The position numbers and the translations under genes are program-made. Shown here one piece after another: positions 53,312-62,726 of a stretch of 64,000 bases of DNA. Every line of letters begins with the position of its first letter. The first letter of the stretch is position 1. The notes below the pieces were generated by a model. The model searched no databases, had not been told where the DNA came from, and saw only the letters and a list, made by a program, of their open reading frames with translations. The DNA lies in the NCBI RefSeq assembly GCF_900187455.1, contig NZ_FYDX01000009.1, forward strand, positions 124,001 to 188,000, written 5' to 3'. This DNA is from Pseudomonas sp. Irchel 3E13. Lineage in GTDB: Bacteria > Pseudomonadota > Gammaproteobacteria > Pseudomonadales > Pseudomonadaceae.

Positions 53312-54241
53312 ATGATGATTGGCATAAAAAGCATTGCGAGCTACGTTCCGGCTGCGGGCCTGGACAACTACGCACAAGGCGCCAAATTCGGTAAGGATGA
53401 GGATTTCATCCTTGGCAAGATCGGCTCGGCCTTCCTGCCGCGCAAATCCGACGAACAAGAGACCTCCGACCTGTGCGTCGAAGCGGTCAACGCACTGTTC
53501 GCCGCGAACCCCGAGCTGTCGCGCGATTCCATCGATGCGCTGATCGTCGTCACCCAGAACGGTGACGCCGAAGGTCTTCCTCACACCGCGGCAATCGTCC
53601 AGGACAAGCTTGGCCTGCCGACCCATGTCGCGGCGTTCGACATTTCCCTCGGCTGCTCCGGCTACGTCTACGGCATCTACGCGCTCAAGGGTTTCATGGA
53701 AGCCACCGGCCTGAAGAACGGCCTGCTGGTGACCGCCGATCCGTACTCCAAGATCGTCGATCCGGAAGACCGCAACACCACCATGCTGTTCGGCGATGCC
53801 GCCACTGCCACCTGGATGGGTGAAGACCCGGTCTGGGCGCTGGGCAAGTCCGCCTTCGGCACCGACGGTTCCGGTGCGCCGCACCTGAAGGTCAGCGATG
53901 GCGTGTTCTTCATGAACGGCCGCCAGGTGTTCAACTTCGCCCTGCTCAAGGTGCCGGCGCACCTGCACGAGTTGCTTGAGCGCTCCGGCCTCAGCGCCGA
54001 CGATATCGACGCGTTCTGCATCCACCAGGGCAGCGCGGCTATCGTCGATGCGGTCGCCCGCCGCTTCGAAGACAAGCCGGAGAAGTTCGTCAAGGACATG
54101 GTCGAGACCGGCAATACCGTGTCGTCGAGCATCCCGCTGCTGCTGGAAAAGCACGCCCTGGATACCACCTGGCAGCGAGTGGCCCTGAGCGGCTTCGGTG
54201 TTGGCCTGTCGTGGGGCTCGGCGATTCTCCACCGGCCTTGA
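53312..54241 (+). CDS. Ketoacyl-ACP synthase III-like protein (FabH family)
   Basis: 309-aa thiolase-fold enzyme with the KAS III triad: C115 in SLGCSGYVYG, H238 in CIHQGSAA and N268 in ETGNTVSS. It lies in the place of orf3 of the P. syringae flagellin glycosylation island, next to the glycosyltransferases. KAS III enzymes condense acyl-CoA with malonyl-ACP, so it may make an acyl group that decorates the glycan; here no dedicated acyltransferase is next to it. Two adjacent ATGs; the first is used. Confidence 0.86.
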   Translation: MMIGIKSIASYVPAAGLDNYAQGAKFGKDEDFILGKIGSAFLPRKSDEQETSDLCVEAVNALFAANPELSRDSIDALIVVTQNGDAEGLPHTAAIVQDKLGLPTHVAAFDISLGCSGYVYGIYALKGFMEATGLKNGLLVTADPYSKIVDPEDRNTTMLFGDAATATWMGEDPVWALGKSAFGTDGSGAPHLKVSDGVFFMNGRQVFNFALLKVPAHLHELLERSGLSADDIDAFCIHQGSAAIVDAVARRFEDKPEKFVKDMVETGNTVSSSIPLLLEKHALDTTWQRVALSGFGVGLSWGSAILHRP

Positions 54242-54311
54242 TCGCGGTGGCTGCTTAAAGCCGCTTGCTGGGGTAATCTCAGGCGTTTCGCAGGCAAGGG
54301 ATGCTCAACCG

Positions 54312-55604
54312 ATGAGCGAATTTTTCCAGCGCAACGCCGACATTATCCAGGCCCGCTGGCCGTCGCTGTTCGATCGCCTGATACGTGAAGACAGCGACAA
54401 GGTCGACGCGGTACTGACTGAAGGGCTGGGCTCGACCCTGACGGTTGACGGTGTTCAGCTCACCAGTCGCCATGACCGTCTCGCCGAGGCGCGTTTCCAG
54501 GCTGCCAGCCTGCCCGACGACAGCCCCGTGTTGCATCTCTACGGTACCGGTCTCGGTGATCTCCAGGCCGAGCTGCTGCGGCGTCCTTCGCTACGCCATC
54601 TGCACGTTCATATTCTCAATGGCGCCGTGTTCAAGCTGGTCCTGCAACTGCTCGACCAGTGCGCGTGGCTCGCCGATCCGCGTGTCGAACTGGCGTATGC
54701 CGGCGATGCCGCGGAAATCGCCTTGCCATTCTTCGCCCTGCCGGCCGAGTTGGTGCTGGCCGACGATTTCAATGCCAAGGTCCGTGACCGCCTGATCGGC
54801 GAAGTTCACCTGACCTACAACAACCGCAATTTCGATGTCGCCGACCCGGCGCTGGTGGCGTTGCTCGATCAAAGCCTGCCGCTGCTGCGGGCCGACCGCG
54901 ACGTGGCCGAGCTGTTCGGTAGCCGAGCGGGGGAGGGCGTCCTGGTGATCGCCACCGGGCCGACCCTGCAGGGCCATCTGCCGGCGCTGCGGCATCTTCG
55001 CGAGCAGCCAGGGCGGCCGCTGTTCATTTGCGTCGACACGGCCTACAAGCCCTTGCTTGCGGCCGGCATCGAGCCGGACATAGTGGTCAGCGTCGATCAC
55101 AAGATCCGCCTGCATCACCTGCCGCCTGAGGCCTCGGCGCGAACCGCGCTGGTGTACATGCCGATGCTCGACGTCGACACGCTGGCGGCGTGGCAGGGGC
55201 CGCGCTATGCCGCCTATTCCGATAGCGCCCTGTACGACCGGGTGCGCGACGACATCCCCCGCGGGCACCTGTTCGTAGGCGGCAGCGTCATTCATCCGGC
55301 GGTGGACCTGGCGGTGAAGATGGGCGTGAGCCGCATCACCCTGTTCGGCGCCGACTTCGCTTTCCCGATGAACCGCACCCACACCGGCTGGAATGACGGC
55401 GATCTTGGCCCGCAACTGGCCGTAGCGCGCCACTGGGTGCTGGATGGGCATGGCCAGCGGGTGCGCACACAACTGAATTTCCGTGGCTACCTGATCGAGC
55501 TGGAGCGCTTCATTGCCCGTCACCCTGAGGTGGCGTTCTTCAATACCAGTCGTGCCGGGGCCTTGATCGCCGGCGCGCGCTTTGACCAGGAGTTCTGCCC
55601 ATGA
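54312..55604 (+). CDS. Maf-type flagellin glycosyltransferase (MptE-like domain)
   Basis: 430-aa member of the motility-associated factor family, whose members transfer pseudaminic or legionaminic acid onto flagellin. The central MAF/MptE-like domain (about residues 200-410) has GVLVIATGPTLQGHLPALRH, DIVVSVDHKIRLHHL and ITLFGADFAFPMNRTH. ATG 54312 is chosen because the conserved part starts MSEFFQRNADIIQARWPSL; an earlier in-frame start would overlap the KAS gene. Lying between the Pse genes and fliC, it is the best candidate for the Pse transferase. Confidence 0.82.
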   Translation: MSEFFQRNADIIQARWPSLFDRLIREDSDKVDAVLTEGLGSTLTVDGVQLTSRHDRLAEARFQAASLPDDSPVLHLYGTGLGDLQAELLRRPSLRHLHVHILNGAVFKLVLQLLDQCAWLADPRVELAYAGDAAEIALPFFALPAELVLADDFNAKVRDRLIGEVHLTYNNRNFDVADPALVALLDQSLPLLRADRDVAELFGSRAGEGVLVIATGPTLQGHLPALRHLREQPGRPLFICVDTAYKPLLAAGIEPDIVVSVDHKIRLHHLPPEASARTALVYMPMLDVDTLAAWQGPRYAAYSDSALYDRVRDDIPRGHLFVGGSVIHPAVDLAVKMGVSRITLFGADFAFPMNRTHTGWNDGDLGPQLAVARHWVLDGHGQRVRTQLNFRGYLIELERFIARHPEVAFFNTSRAGALIAGARFDQEFCP

Positions 55605-55861
55605 CCGCCTGTCAGCAAGCCGCACATCAGTGCGCGGGGCTGTTCCGTCTGGGACGGGACGTGGAGGCGGCAGTGGAAATGGTCAGCCTGTTCGAGGCGG
55701 TGATGCCGCTGTTCGAGCGCGCGCCCCAGGCGCTGCAGGCGCAATCCGCGACGCTGCTGGCGCAGATCCTTGCCGCGCAGCAGCGCCAGGACTGGCTTTG
55801 CGTAGCCGATAACCTGGAATACGAGTTGCTGGAATTGATCGAGCGGACAGCTTCCGCCTGA
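55601..55861 (+). CDS. Small helical protein coupled to the Maf gene
   Basis: 86-aa soluble protein, not recognised. Its start ATG overlaps the Maf stop as ATGA. It is rich in Ala, Leu and Gln with long amphipathic helices (AVEMVSLFEAVMPLFERAPQ and LLAQILAAQQRQDWLCVA) and acidic at the C-terminus, a size and pattern like secretion chaperones or protein-protein adaptors. It may assist the Maf glycosyltransferase or flagellin; that is inference. Confidence 0.65.
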   Translation: MTACQQAAHQCAGLFRLGRDVEAAVEMVSLFEAVMPLFERAPQALQAQSATLLAQILAAQQRQDWLCVADNLEYELLELIERTASA

Positions 55862-55888
55862 AAGTGTGATGGCTATCACATTGCGTTC

Positions 55889-55900
55889 GCCGCTCGCGGC
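55889..55900. other. GCCGC-TC-GCGGC palindrome upstream of fliC
   Basis: A weaker relative of the TTGCCGC-N2-GCGGCA motif, about 75 bases before the fliC promoter. It shares the core and spacing but not the outer bases. Confidence 0.3.
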
Positions 55901-55973
55901 GCTGGTGGCTTCCGGCAAGTGCCTGATTTGCAAGGGGTGGCTGGGTGATGGCACTTTTTTTTGAAAAAACCCT

Positions 55974-56000
55974 CAAGCAACCTGAAAACCCGACGATAAA
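55974..56000 (+). promoter_or_regulatory. FliA (sigma-28) promoter of fliC
   Basis: TCAAGCAA (55974-55981), 11 bases, GACGATAA (55993-56000). The -10 matches GCCGATAA at seven of eight positions and the spacing is exact; the -35 is divergent. The leader to the ATG is about 75 bases. Confidence 0.75.
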
Positions 56001-56079
56001 CATTACGAAGGTTCTCTAGGCCACACCCGGCGGATGCCAGGGCCGGAAGCCGCAGTATCCATCCAACGAGGAATTCGTC

Positions 56080-56934
56080 ATGGCATTAACCGTAAACACC
56101 AACACTACCTCCCTGGCCGTCCAGAAGAACCTGAACCGCGCTTCCGACAGCCTGAGCACCTCCATGACTCGTCTGTCGTCCGGCCTGCGCATCAACAGCG
56201 CTAAAGACGACGCCGCTGGTCAGCAGATCGCCAACAAGCTGCAAACCATGGTTACCGGTTCGGCCGTAGCCATCAAAAACGCCAACGACGGTGTTTCGAT
56301 CACTCAGACCGCTGAAGGCGCTCTGTCTGAGATGACCAACATCCTGCAGCGTATGCGTGAACTGGCTCTGCAATCGCGTAACGACTCCAACGGCACCACT
56401 GAACGCGCTGCTCTGAACAAAGAGTTCGCGGCCAAGTCCGACGAGATCACTCGTATCGCTTCGTCCACCACCTACGGCACCAGCAAACACCTGCTGGACG
56501 CCAGTGCTGGCACCATGCAGTTCCAGGTCGGCGCAATGACCGGTACTGACCAGGTCATCAGCGTTGTAATGAGCACCAGCTTCGCCGCTTCGACCCTGGC
56601 GGTCGGTACCGGTACTCTGGCGATCTCGGGTACTTCCGACTCCGCTGTACACACCTCGGTTGACGCTGCTATCACCGCCATCGACGCTGCTCTGCAGAAG
56701 ATCGACGACAAGAAATCGGAACTCGGTGCTGTTCAGAACCGTTTCCAGAGCACCATCAACAACCTGCAAAGCATGGCTGAGAACGCCACCGCCGCTCAAG
56801 GCCGCGTTCAGGACACCGACTTCGCAGCAGAAACTGCTCAGCTGACCAAGCAGCAAACTCTGCAGCAAGCGTCCACCGCAGTTCTGGCCCAGGCCAACCA
56901 ACTGCCATCCGCCGTACTGAAACTGCTTCAGTAA
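56080..56934 (+). CDS. fliC: Flagellin
   Basis: 284-aa filament subunit, short like the P. syringae protein. D0/D1 parts at both ends: MALTVNTNTTSLAVQKNLNR and ANQLPSAVLKLLQ. The variable centre is only about 60 residues (about 155-215) and rich in Ser/Thr, offering glycosylation sites (for example STSFAAS, GTSDSAVHTS). The flg22-like segment is residues 30-51, RLSSGLRINSAKDDAAGQQI within it, with Gln where the canonical epitope has Leu. RBS GAGGA. Codon use is strongly optimised and visibly more A/T-ended than its neighbours. Confidence 0.97.
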   Translation: MALTVNTNTTSLAVQKNLNRASDSLSTSMTRLSSGLRINSAKDDAAGQQIANKLQTMVTGSAVAIKNANDGVSITQTAEGALSEMTNILQRMRELALQSRNDSNGTTERAALNKEFAAKSDEITRIASSTTYGTSKHLLDASAGTMQFQVGAMTGTDQVISVVMSTSFAASTLAVGTGTLAISGTSDSAVHTSVDAAITAIDAALQKIDDKKSELGAVQNRFQSTINNLQSMAENATAAQGRVQDTDFAAETAQLTKQQTLQQASTAVLAQANQLPSAVLKLLQ

Positions 56935-56950
56935 TAGCGCGATGAAGTTC

Positions 56951-56988
56951 GGCGAGGGGGTGCGTGAGCATTTCCTCGCCTTTTACTT
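56951..56988 (+). terminator. Terminator after fliC
   Basis: GGCGAGG (56951-56957) pairs with CCTCGCC (56974-56980), then TTTTACTTT. It likely lets excess fliC mRNA end while some transcripts continue to flaG. Confidence 0.8.
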
Positions 56989-57003
56989 TGGAGGTGATGG
57001 GCG

Positions 57004-57369
57004 ATGGACATAAGCGTCAGATTGAATGCGTCTTATCCGGCCTCGACGACCGCGGCTCAGCACGACAAGACTGCTGAACAAGGTGCGTCCGACAAGGTCT
57101 ACAACAAGCCGTCCCTGTCAGCCGTAGCGACAGAAAAAGAATCCGATGCCACTGAGTTGCAATCAGCGGTCAAGGAAATCCAGGATTTTGTCCAGTCGTT
57201 GCAACGCAACCTGGAATTCTCGGTGGATGATTCCACCGGAACCGTCGTCGTGAAGGTAGTTGCTCGCGACAGCGGTGAGGTCATTCGGCAGATTCCATCG
57301 CAAACGGCGCTGGAATTGGCGAAAAGCCTGCATGACGTAAACAGCCTTCTATTCGACGAAAAGGTCTGA
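57004..57369 (+). CDS. flaG: FlaG-family flagellar protein
   Basis: 121-aa cytosolic protein. A variable N-terminal half (1-50) is followed by the conserved FlaG domain (about 55-120) with FSVDDSTGTVVVKVVARDSG and EVIRQIPSQTALELAKSL. FlaG affects filament length in several bacteria. It lies between fliC and fliD as in P. aeruginosa and P. fluorescens. RBS GGAGGTGATG. Confidence 0.93.
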   Translation: MDISVRLNASYPASTTAAQHDKTAEQGASDKVYNKPSLSAVATEKESDATELQSAVKEIQDFVQSLQRNLEFSVDDSTGTVVVKVVARDSGEVIRQIPSQTALELAKSLHDVNSLLFDEKV

Positions 57370-57449
57370 AGGCGGTACGAAAATTGAAGGGTTTGCGGCT
57401 CGTGCGGTAATGGTCAAGCGTTTGGCGTGAACCAAAAAAGGAGAGAAAC

Positions 57450-58844
57450 ATGGCAAGTCCAATTCTGCCGGCCCTGGGTCTGGGTAGTGGCCTGGATACC
57501 AGTGCGATTGTAAAGGCCTTGGTTGACGCCGAAAAAACGCCTAAACAGAGCCAGATCGATCGGCAAACCAAGTCCAACACGGCGACGATCTCGGCGATCG
57601 GCAGTCTGAAAAGCGCATTGGCTGCCTACAAGACCGCCCTTGAAAAGCTGAGCAGCACCACTTCGCCACAGTTCCTTGCCTACAACGCGACCAGCGCGGA
57701 TGAAAAGACCGTCAAGGCAACCGCCGGTAACGGCGCTGTCGGCGGCATGTACAGCGTCAAGGTGACCGAGCTGGCAACGGCGTCGAAAGTTGCCAGCCAG
57801 CGTTTTGGTTCCAGTGCCGACGCGATCAGCGAAGGTGTATTGACCATTTCGCAGGGCGACCAGGACTACACGGTCGAGATCGGCCCGAATGCCACGCTGC
57901 AATCGGTGCGCGACACCATCAATGGCCAGGTCAACAACAAAGGCATCATGGCCAACATCATCAACGATGGTACTGGCTCGCGTCTGGTCTTGACCTCGAC
58001 GAATACCGGCCTGGATTCCGACATCTCCGTTGGTGGCATCCCTGAGCTGGAAATCGACGGCACTGCGCAAATGGTTGGCACCGGCGCGGGTTTCATCAGT
58101 GCTCTGGCCAAGGACGCGAAATTCGAAATCGACGGTATGGTACTCACCAGCAAGTCGAACAAGGTCGAAAATGCGGTAAGTGGCCTGACGATTGACCTGG
58201 TTGCCAAAGGCGAAACCACCGTCACCGTGGGCACCAACACCGAAGGCCTGAAGAAGTCGGTGCAGTCGTTTGTGGATGCCTACAACACGCTGGTCAAGAC
58301 AGTCACCAGCCTCAGCCAGGCGACCAAGAACGCCGACGGCACGATGGGTACCGCGCCTGCGCTGTCGGGTGACTCGGCGGCTCGCAACATGCTCAAGACC
58401 CTGCGTGACCAGTTGGTAGTGCCGGCTGGGGGTAGCGATAACTTGCAGGTGCTGTCGCAGTTGGGCATCAACACTGTTCAGGAAACCGGCCTGCTTGAAC
58501 TGGACTCCACCAAGTTCACCAAGGCTGTGGAAGTGCAGAAGCTGGGTGGTGGTATTCAGGCGCTGTTCGGCGGAGATGACGGTCTTTTGGCTCGCATGAC
58601 CTCGGCGTTGGACCCCTATTCGAAATCCGGCGGCTTGCTGGACGACCGCTCCAAGATTCTCGAGCAGGCGAAAAAGAGCCTGACCTTGCAGCAGTCGTCG
58701 CTGGATGCACGGGTTACTGCGATGACCGCGTCGTTGACCAAGAAGTACAACACCATGGACACTCTGGTGGGCAAACTCAACGCCCAGCGCGACAACATCA
58801 CTTCGATCTTCGAGGCGATGGCCGCTCAGTCCAAGTCGTCCTGA
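57450..58844 (+). CDS. fliD: Flagellar filament cap FliD
   Basis: 464-aa cap protein. N-terminus MASPILPALGLGSGLDTSAI, central domains D2/D3 (about 90-330), C-terminal FliD domain with KYNTMDTLVGKLNAQRDNIT. It closes the filament tip and may bind mucin-like surfaces. Usual Pseudomonas length. A terminator separates it from fliS. Confidence 0.95.
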   Translation: MASPILPALGLGSGLDTSAIVKALVDAEKTPKQSQIDRQTKSNTATISAIGSLKSALAAYKTALEKLSSTTSPQFLAYNATSADEKTVKATAGNGAVGGMYSVKVTELATASKVASQRFGSSADAISEGVLTISQGDQDYTVEIGPNATLQSVRDTINGQVNNKGIMANIINDGTGSRLVLTSTNTGLDSDISVGGIPELEIDGTAQMVGTGAGFISALAKDAKFEIDGMVLTSKSNKVENAVSGLTIDLVAKGETTVTVGTNTEGLKKSVQSFVDAYNTLVKTVTSLSQATKNADGTMGTAPALSGDSAARNMLKTLRDQLVVPAGGSDNLQVLSQLGINTVQETGLLELDSTKFTKAVEVQKLGGGIQALFGGDDGLLARMTSALDPYSKSGGLLDDRSKILEQAKKSLTLQQSSLDARVTAMTASLTKKYNTMDTLVGKLNAQRDNITSIFEAMAAQSKSS

Positions 58845-58860
58845 TCTACTGACTGACGCC

Positions 58861-58900
58861 AAAAGCCCGGCAGTGCCATACCAGCATGTCGGGCTTTTTG
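58861..58900 (+). terminator. Terminator between fliD and fliS
   Basis: AAAAGCCCG (58861-58869) pairs with CGGGCTTTT (58890-58898), followed by T's. Confidence 0.9.
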
Positions 58901-58909
58901 CATCTTCCT

Positions 58910-58936
58910 TAAAGTTTTTTGACGCGGGGTCGATAG
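58910..58936 (+). promoter_or_regulatory. FliA (sigma-28) promoter of fliS
   Basis: TAAAGTTT (58910-58917), 11 bases, GTCGATAG (58929-58936). The -35 is perfect and the -10 matches six of eight positions. It follows the fliD terminator directly, so fliST can be expressed on their own. Confidence 0.78.
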
Positions 58937-58970
58937 CCCGGTCATACAGCAATTGTGGTGAGGTACACGC

Positions 58971-59354
58971 ATGAATCCGATGTTGGCCCTTCGGCAGTAT
59001 CAGAAAATCAGTGCACAGGCCCAGACCTCTGAAGCCAGCCCGCACCGCCTGGTGCAGATGCTGATGGAGGGTGGCCTGGATCGTGTTGCCCAGGCAAAAG
59101 GCTCGCTCGAGCGCAATGATATCGCAGGCAAGGGCATTGCCATCGGCAAGGCCATCGGCATCATCGGCGGTCTTCGCGAAGGTCTGGATCGCGACAACAT
59201 GACGCCGGAACTGGAGCGTCTCGATGGGCTCTACCTGTATATGAACCGCCGCCTGATCGATGCCAACCTCAAGAACGACATCGCTGCGCTCGATGAGGTG
59301 ACCGATCTGTTGATCACGGTCAAGGAAGGGTGGGACGCGGTTGTCGCACAATAA
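58971..59354 (+). CDS. fliS: Flagellin export chaperone FliS
   Basis: 127-aa four-helix chaperone that binds the flagellin C-terminus. Family motifs YQKISAQAQTSEASPHRLVQ and LMEGGLDRVAQAKGSLE at the N-terminal half, and the helix ERLDGLYLYMNRRLIDANL. First of the fliS-fliT pair. Confidence 0.95.
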   Translation: MNPMLALRQYQKISAQAQTSEASPHRLVQMLMEGGLDRVAQAKGSLERNDIAGKGIAIGKAIGIIGGLREGLDRDNMTPELERLDGLYLYMNRRLIDANLKNDIAALDEVTDLLITVKEGWDAVVAQ

Positions 59355-59377
59355 CCAGTTGCAATGAGGATGTCGTG

Positions 59378-59674
59378 ATGAGTGCTGTGCTCAAGCGAAT
59401 CGAGGAAACCCGTGACGCATTGGTCGGTGCATTGGCCAATCGGGATTGGGAGGCGGTAGGTGAGTTGGATCAGGCTTGCCGTGCCTGCATGGATGAAGTA
59501 TTGAGTGCGCAGCCGTCCGACGAAGAAGCGCTGCGGGATAACCTGCAGGATCTGCTCGGGGTCTATCGGCAATTGATCGATGTGGCGACCGAAGAGCGCC
59601 AGGCTATCGCTGACGAGATGTCGAAGATCAAGCAAGCGCAGCAGGCGTCGAAGGTATACCATCTGTACCGCTGA
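59378..59674 (+). CDS. fliT: FliT-like flagellar chaperone
   Basis: 98-aa alpha-helical protein directly after fliS (23-base gap), in the place of fliT, which chaperones FliD. I use ATG 59378 (MSAVLKRIEETRDALVGALA). Sequence conservation in this family is low, so the name rests mainly on position, length and the all-helical pattern. Confidence 0.78.
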   Translation: MSAVLKRIEETRDALVGALANRDWEAVGELDQACRACMDEVLSAQPSDEEALRDNLQDLLGVYRQLIDVATEERQAIADEMSKIKQAQQASKVYHLYR

Positions 59675-59707
59675 CGGTTGATCGAAAATCAGTTGCGCGC
59701 CATAAAT

Positions 59708-59753
59708 TTGACTGTGAAGTGTTTTTTGACTTAACTAGTGGCTGTTTTCTAAT
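59708..59753 (+). promoter_or_regulatory. Sigma-70-type promoter region of fleQ
   Basis: Two overlapping candidates: TTGACT (59708-59713) with TTAACT (59731-59736), spacing 17; and TTGACT (59726-59731) with TCTAAT (59748-59753), spacing 16. fleQ heads the hierarchy and is expected to use the housekeeping sigma factor. Confidence 0.6.
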
Positions 59754-59842
59754 TTCAGACGTCGGAACACTGACCGTTCAGTCGGAATGATGTCGAGCAT
59801 GCCCTCGCTGGGCCTCGAGTTGACTAGGGAAGTTGCTATTGC

Positions 59843-61318
<1,476 letters not shown>

Positions 61319-61391
61319 CGCCTGCTCACCCACCGCCTGGCTTCCGTCTGGGCGCTCTGCTTCAAGCAACCTTTCTTTTTGTGAGGTAAAT

Positions 61392-61410
61392 GCCCGTCAT
61401 TGCGGGCTTT
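61392..61410 (+). terminator. Weak terminator after fleQ
   Basis: GCCCG-tcattg-CGGGC followed by TTTG; a 5-bp stem, so termination may be partial. Confidence 0.5.
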
Positions 61411-61451
61411 GTCGGCACCCCTCGCTTACTCCCTTCATGACGAAAATGTTT

Positions 61452-61469
61452 CCGGCATGGCTATTGCTA
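61452..61469 (+). promoter_or_regulatory. Sigma-54 promoter of fleSR
   Basis: CCGGCATGGCTATTGCTA: GG (61454-55) and GC (61466-67) spaced by 10. fleSR is a FleQ/RpoN target in P. aeruginosa. The leader to fleS is about 45 bases. Confidence 0.85.
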
Positions 61470-61520
61470 TACCGCTTTCAACATACCGTTTTATGACGGT
61501 GAGCCACGCGAGAGAGCACG

Positions 61521-62726
61521 ATGCCCCACGCAGCCACTACCTCCCTTGAGCCGCCACGCCCCGATGTCGCCGAACAGCAGGGTCGCGAAGGTCTGGAGCA
61601 GGCGTTTGCCCTGTTCGATCAGATGTCCAGTCAGCTCACTCAGTCCTACAGCCTGCTTGAAGCGAGGGTTACCGAGCTGAAAGGCGAGCTGGCAGTGGTC
61701 AGTGCGCAGCGCATGGCCGAGCTGGCGGAGAAGGAGCGGCTGGCCAATCGTTTGCAGAACTTGCTCGATCTGTTGCCCGGTGGCGTCATCGTTATCGATG
61801 GCCACGGCAAGGTGCGCGAGGCCAATCCGGCCGCTGGCGAACTGCTGGGCGAACCGCTGGTGGGCGAGTTGTGGCGGCAGGTGATCGCCCGCAGCTTCGC
61901 GCCGCGCGAGGACGACGGTCACGAAGTGTCGCTGCGCGACGGCCGGCGCCTGTCCATCGCCACTCGCTCCCTCGATGCCGAACCGGGCCAGTTGGTGTTG
62001 CTCAACGACCTCACTGAAACCCGCCGCCTGCAGGATCAACTGGCCCGCCATGAGCGGTTGTCGACCCTGGGTCGTATGGTCGCTTCACTGGCCCATCAGA
62101 TCCGCACGCCGCTGTCGGCGGCGCTGCTGTATGCCAGCCACCTTGCTGAACAGGCGTTGCCGCTGGAAACCCAGCAGCGTTTTGCCGGCAATCTCAAGGA
62201 GCGCCTGCACGAGCTGGAGCGCCAGGTGCGCGACATGCTGGTGTTCGCGCGCGGCGAACTGCCGCTGACCGATCGCCTGACGCCCAAGGCACTGTTCCAG
62301 GCGCTGCAGCAGGCCGCGCAGGTTCAAGTGCAGGGGCACAATGTGCGCTGGCAGTGCGACAGCCATCTGGGCGAACTGCTGTGCAATCGCGACACCCTGG
62401 TGGGCGCCGTTCTCAATCTGGTGGAAAACGCCCTGCAGGCCAGCGAAGGTCCGGCGCGGATCAAGGTGCATCTCTATCGTCGTGATGACAGCCTGCGTTT
62501 GTGTGTCAGTGATGCGGGCCCGGGGATCGACAGCGTGTTGCTCCAGCGTCTGGGCGAACCCTTCCTGACCACCAAATCCACCGGCACCGGCCTCGGCCTG
62601 GCGGTGGTCAAGGCGGTTGCGCGGGCCCATCGCGGCGAGTTGCACCTGAGTTCGCGTCAGGGGCGCGGCACCTGCGCCACGATTACCTTGCCGTTGATGG
62701 GTGCGTCGCCGGAGGTGTCGGCATGA
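61521..62726 (+). CDS. fleS: Flagellar sensor histidine kinase FleS
   Basis: 401-aa soluble histidine kinase without membrane segments. A PAS domain lies near residues 75-160 (NLLDLLPGGVIVIDGHGKV). The HisKA phosphoacceptor is H192 in ASLAHQIRTPLS, and the HATPase domain has NLVENALQAS and GTGLGLAVVKAV. It phosphorylates FleR to switch on class III genes. RBS GAGAGAG. Confidence 0.94.
   Translation: MPHAATTSLEPPRPDVAEQQGREGLEQAFALFDQMSSQLTQSYSLLEARVTELKGELAVVSAQRMAELAEKERLANRLQNLLDLLPGGVIVIDGHGKVREANPAAGELLGEPLVGELWRQVIARSFAPREDDGHEVSLRDGRRLSIATRSLDAEPGQLVLLNDLTETRRLQDQLARHERLSTLGRMVASLAHQIRTPLSAALLYASHLAEQALPLETQQRFAGNLKERLHELERQVRDMLVFARGELPLTDRLTPKALFQALQQAAQVQVQGHNVRWQCDSHLGELLCNRDTLVGAVLNLVENALQASEGPARIKVHLYRRDDSLRLCVSDAGPGIDSVLLQRLGEPFLTTKSTGTGLGLAVVKAVARAHRGELHLSSRQGRGTCATITLPLMGASPEVSA

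Noticed and set aside
57405..57420. GG-N10-GC match before fliD
   Set aside because: Both -24 (CGGT) and -12 (CAAGC) flanks are poor; fliD is expected to be read from upstream.
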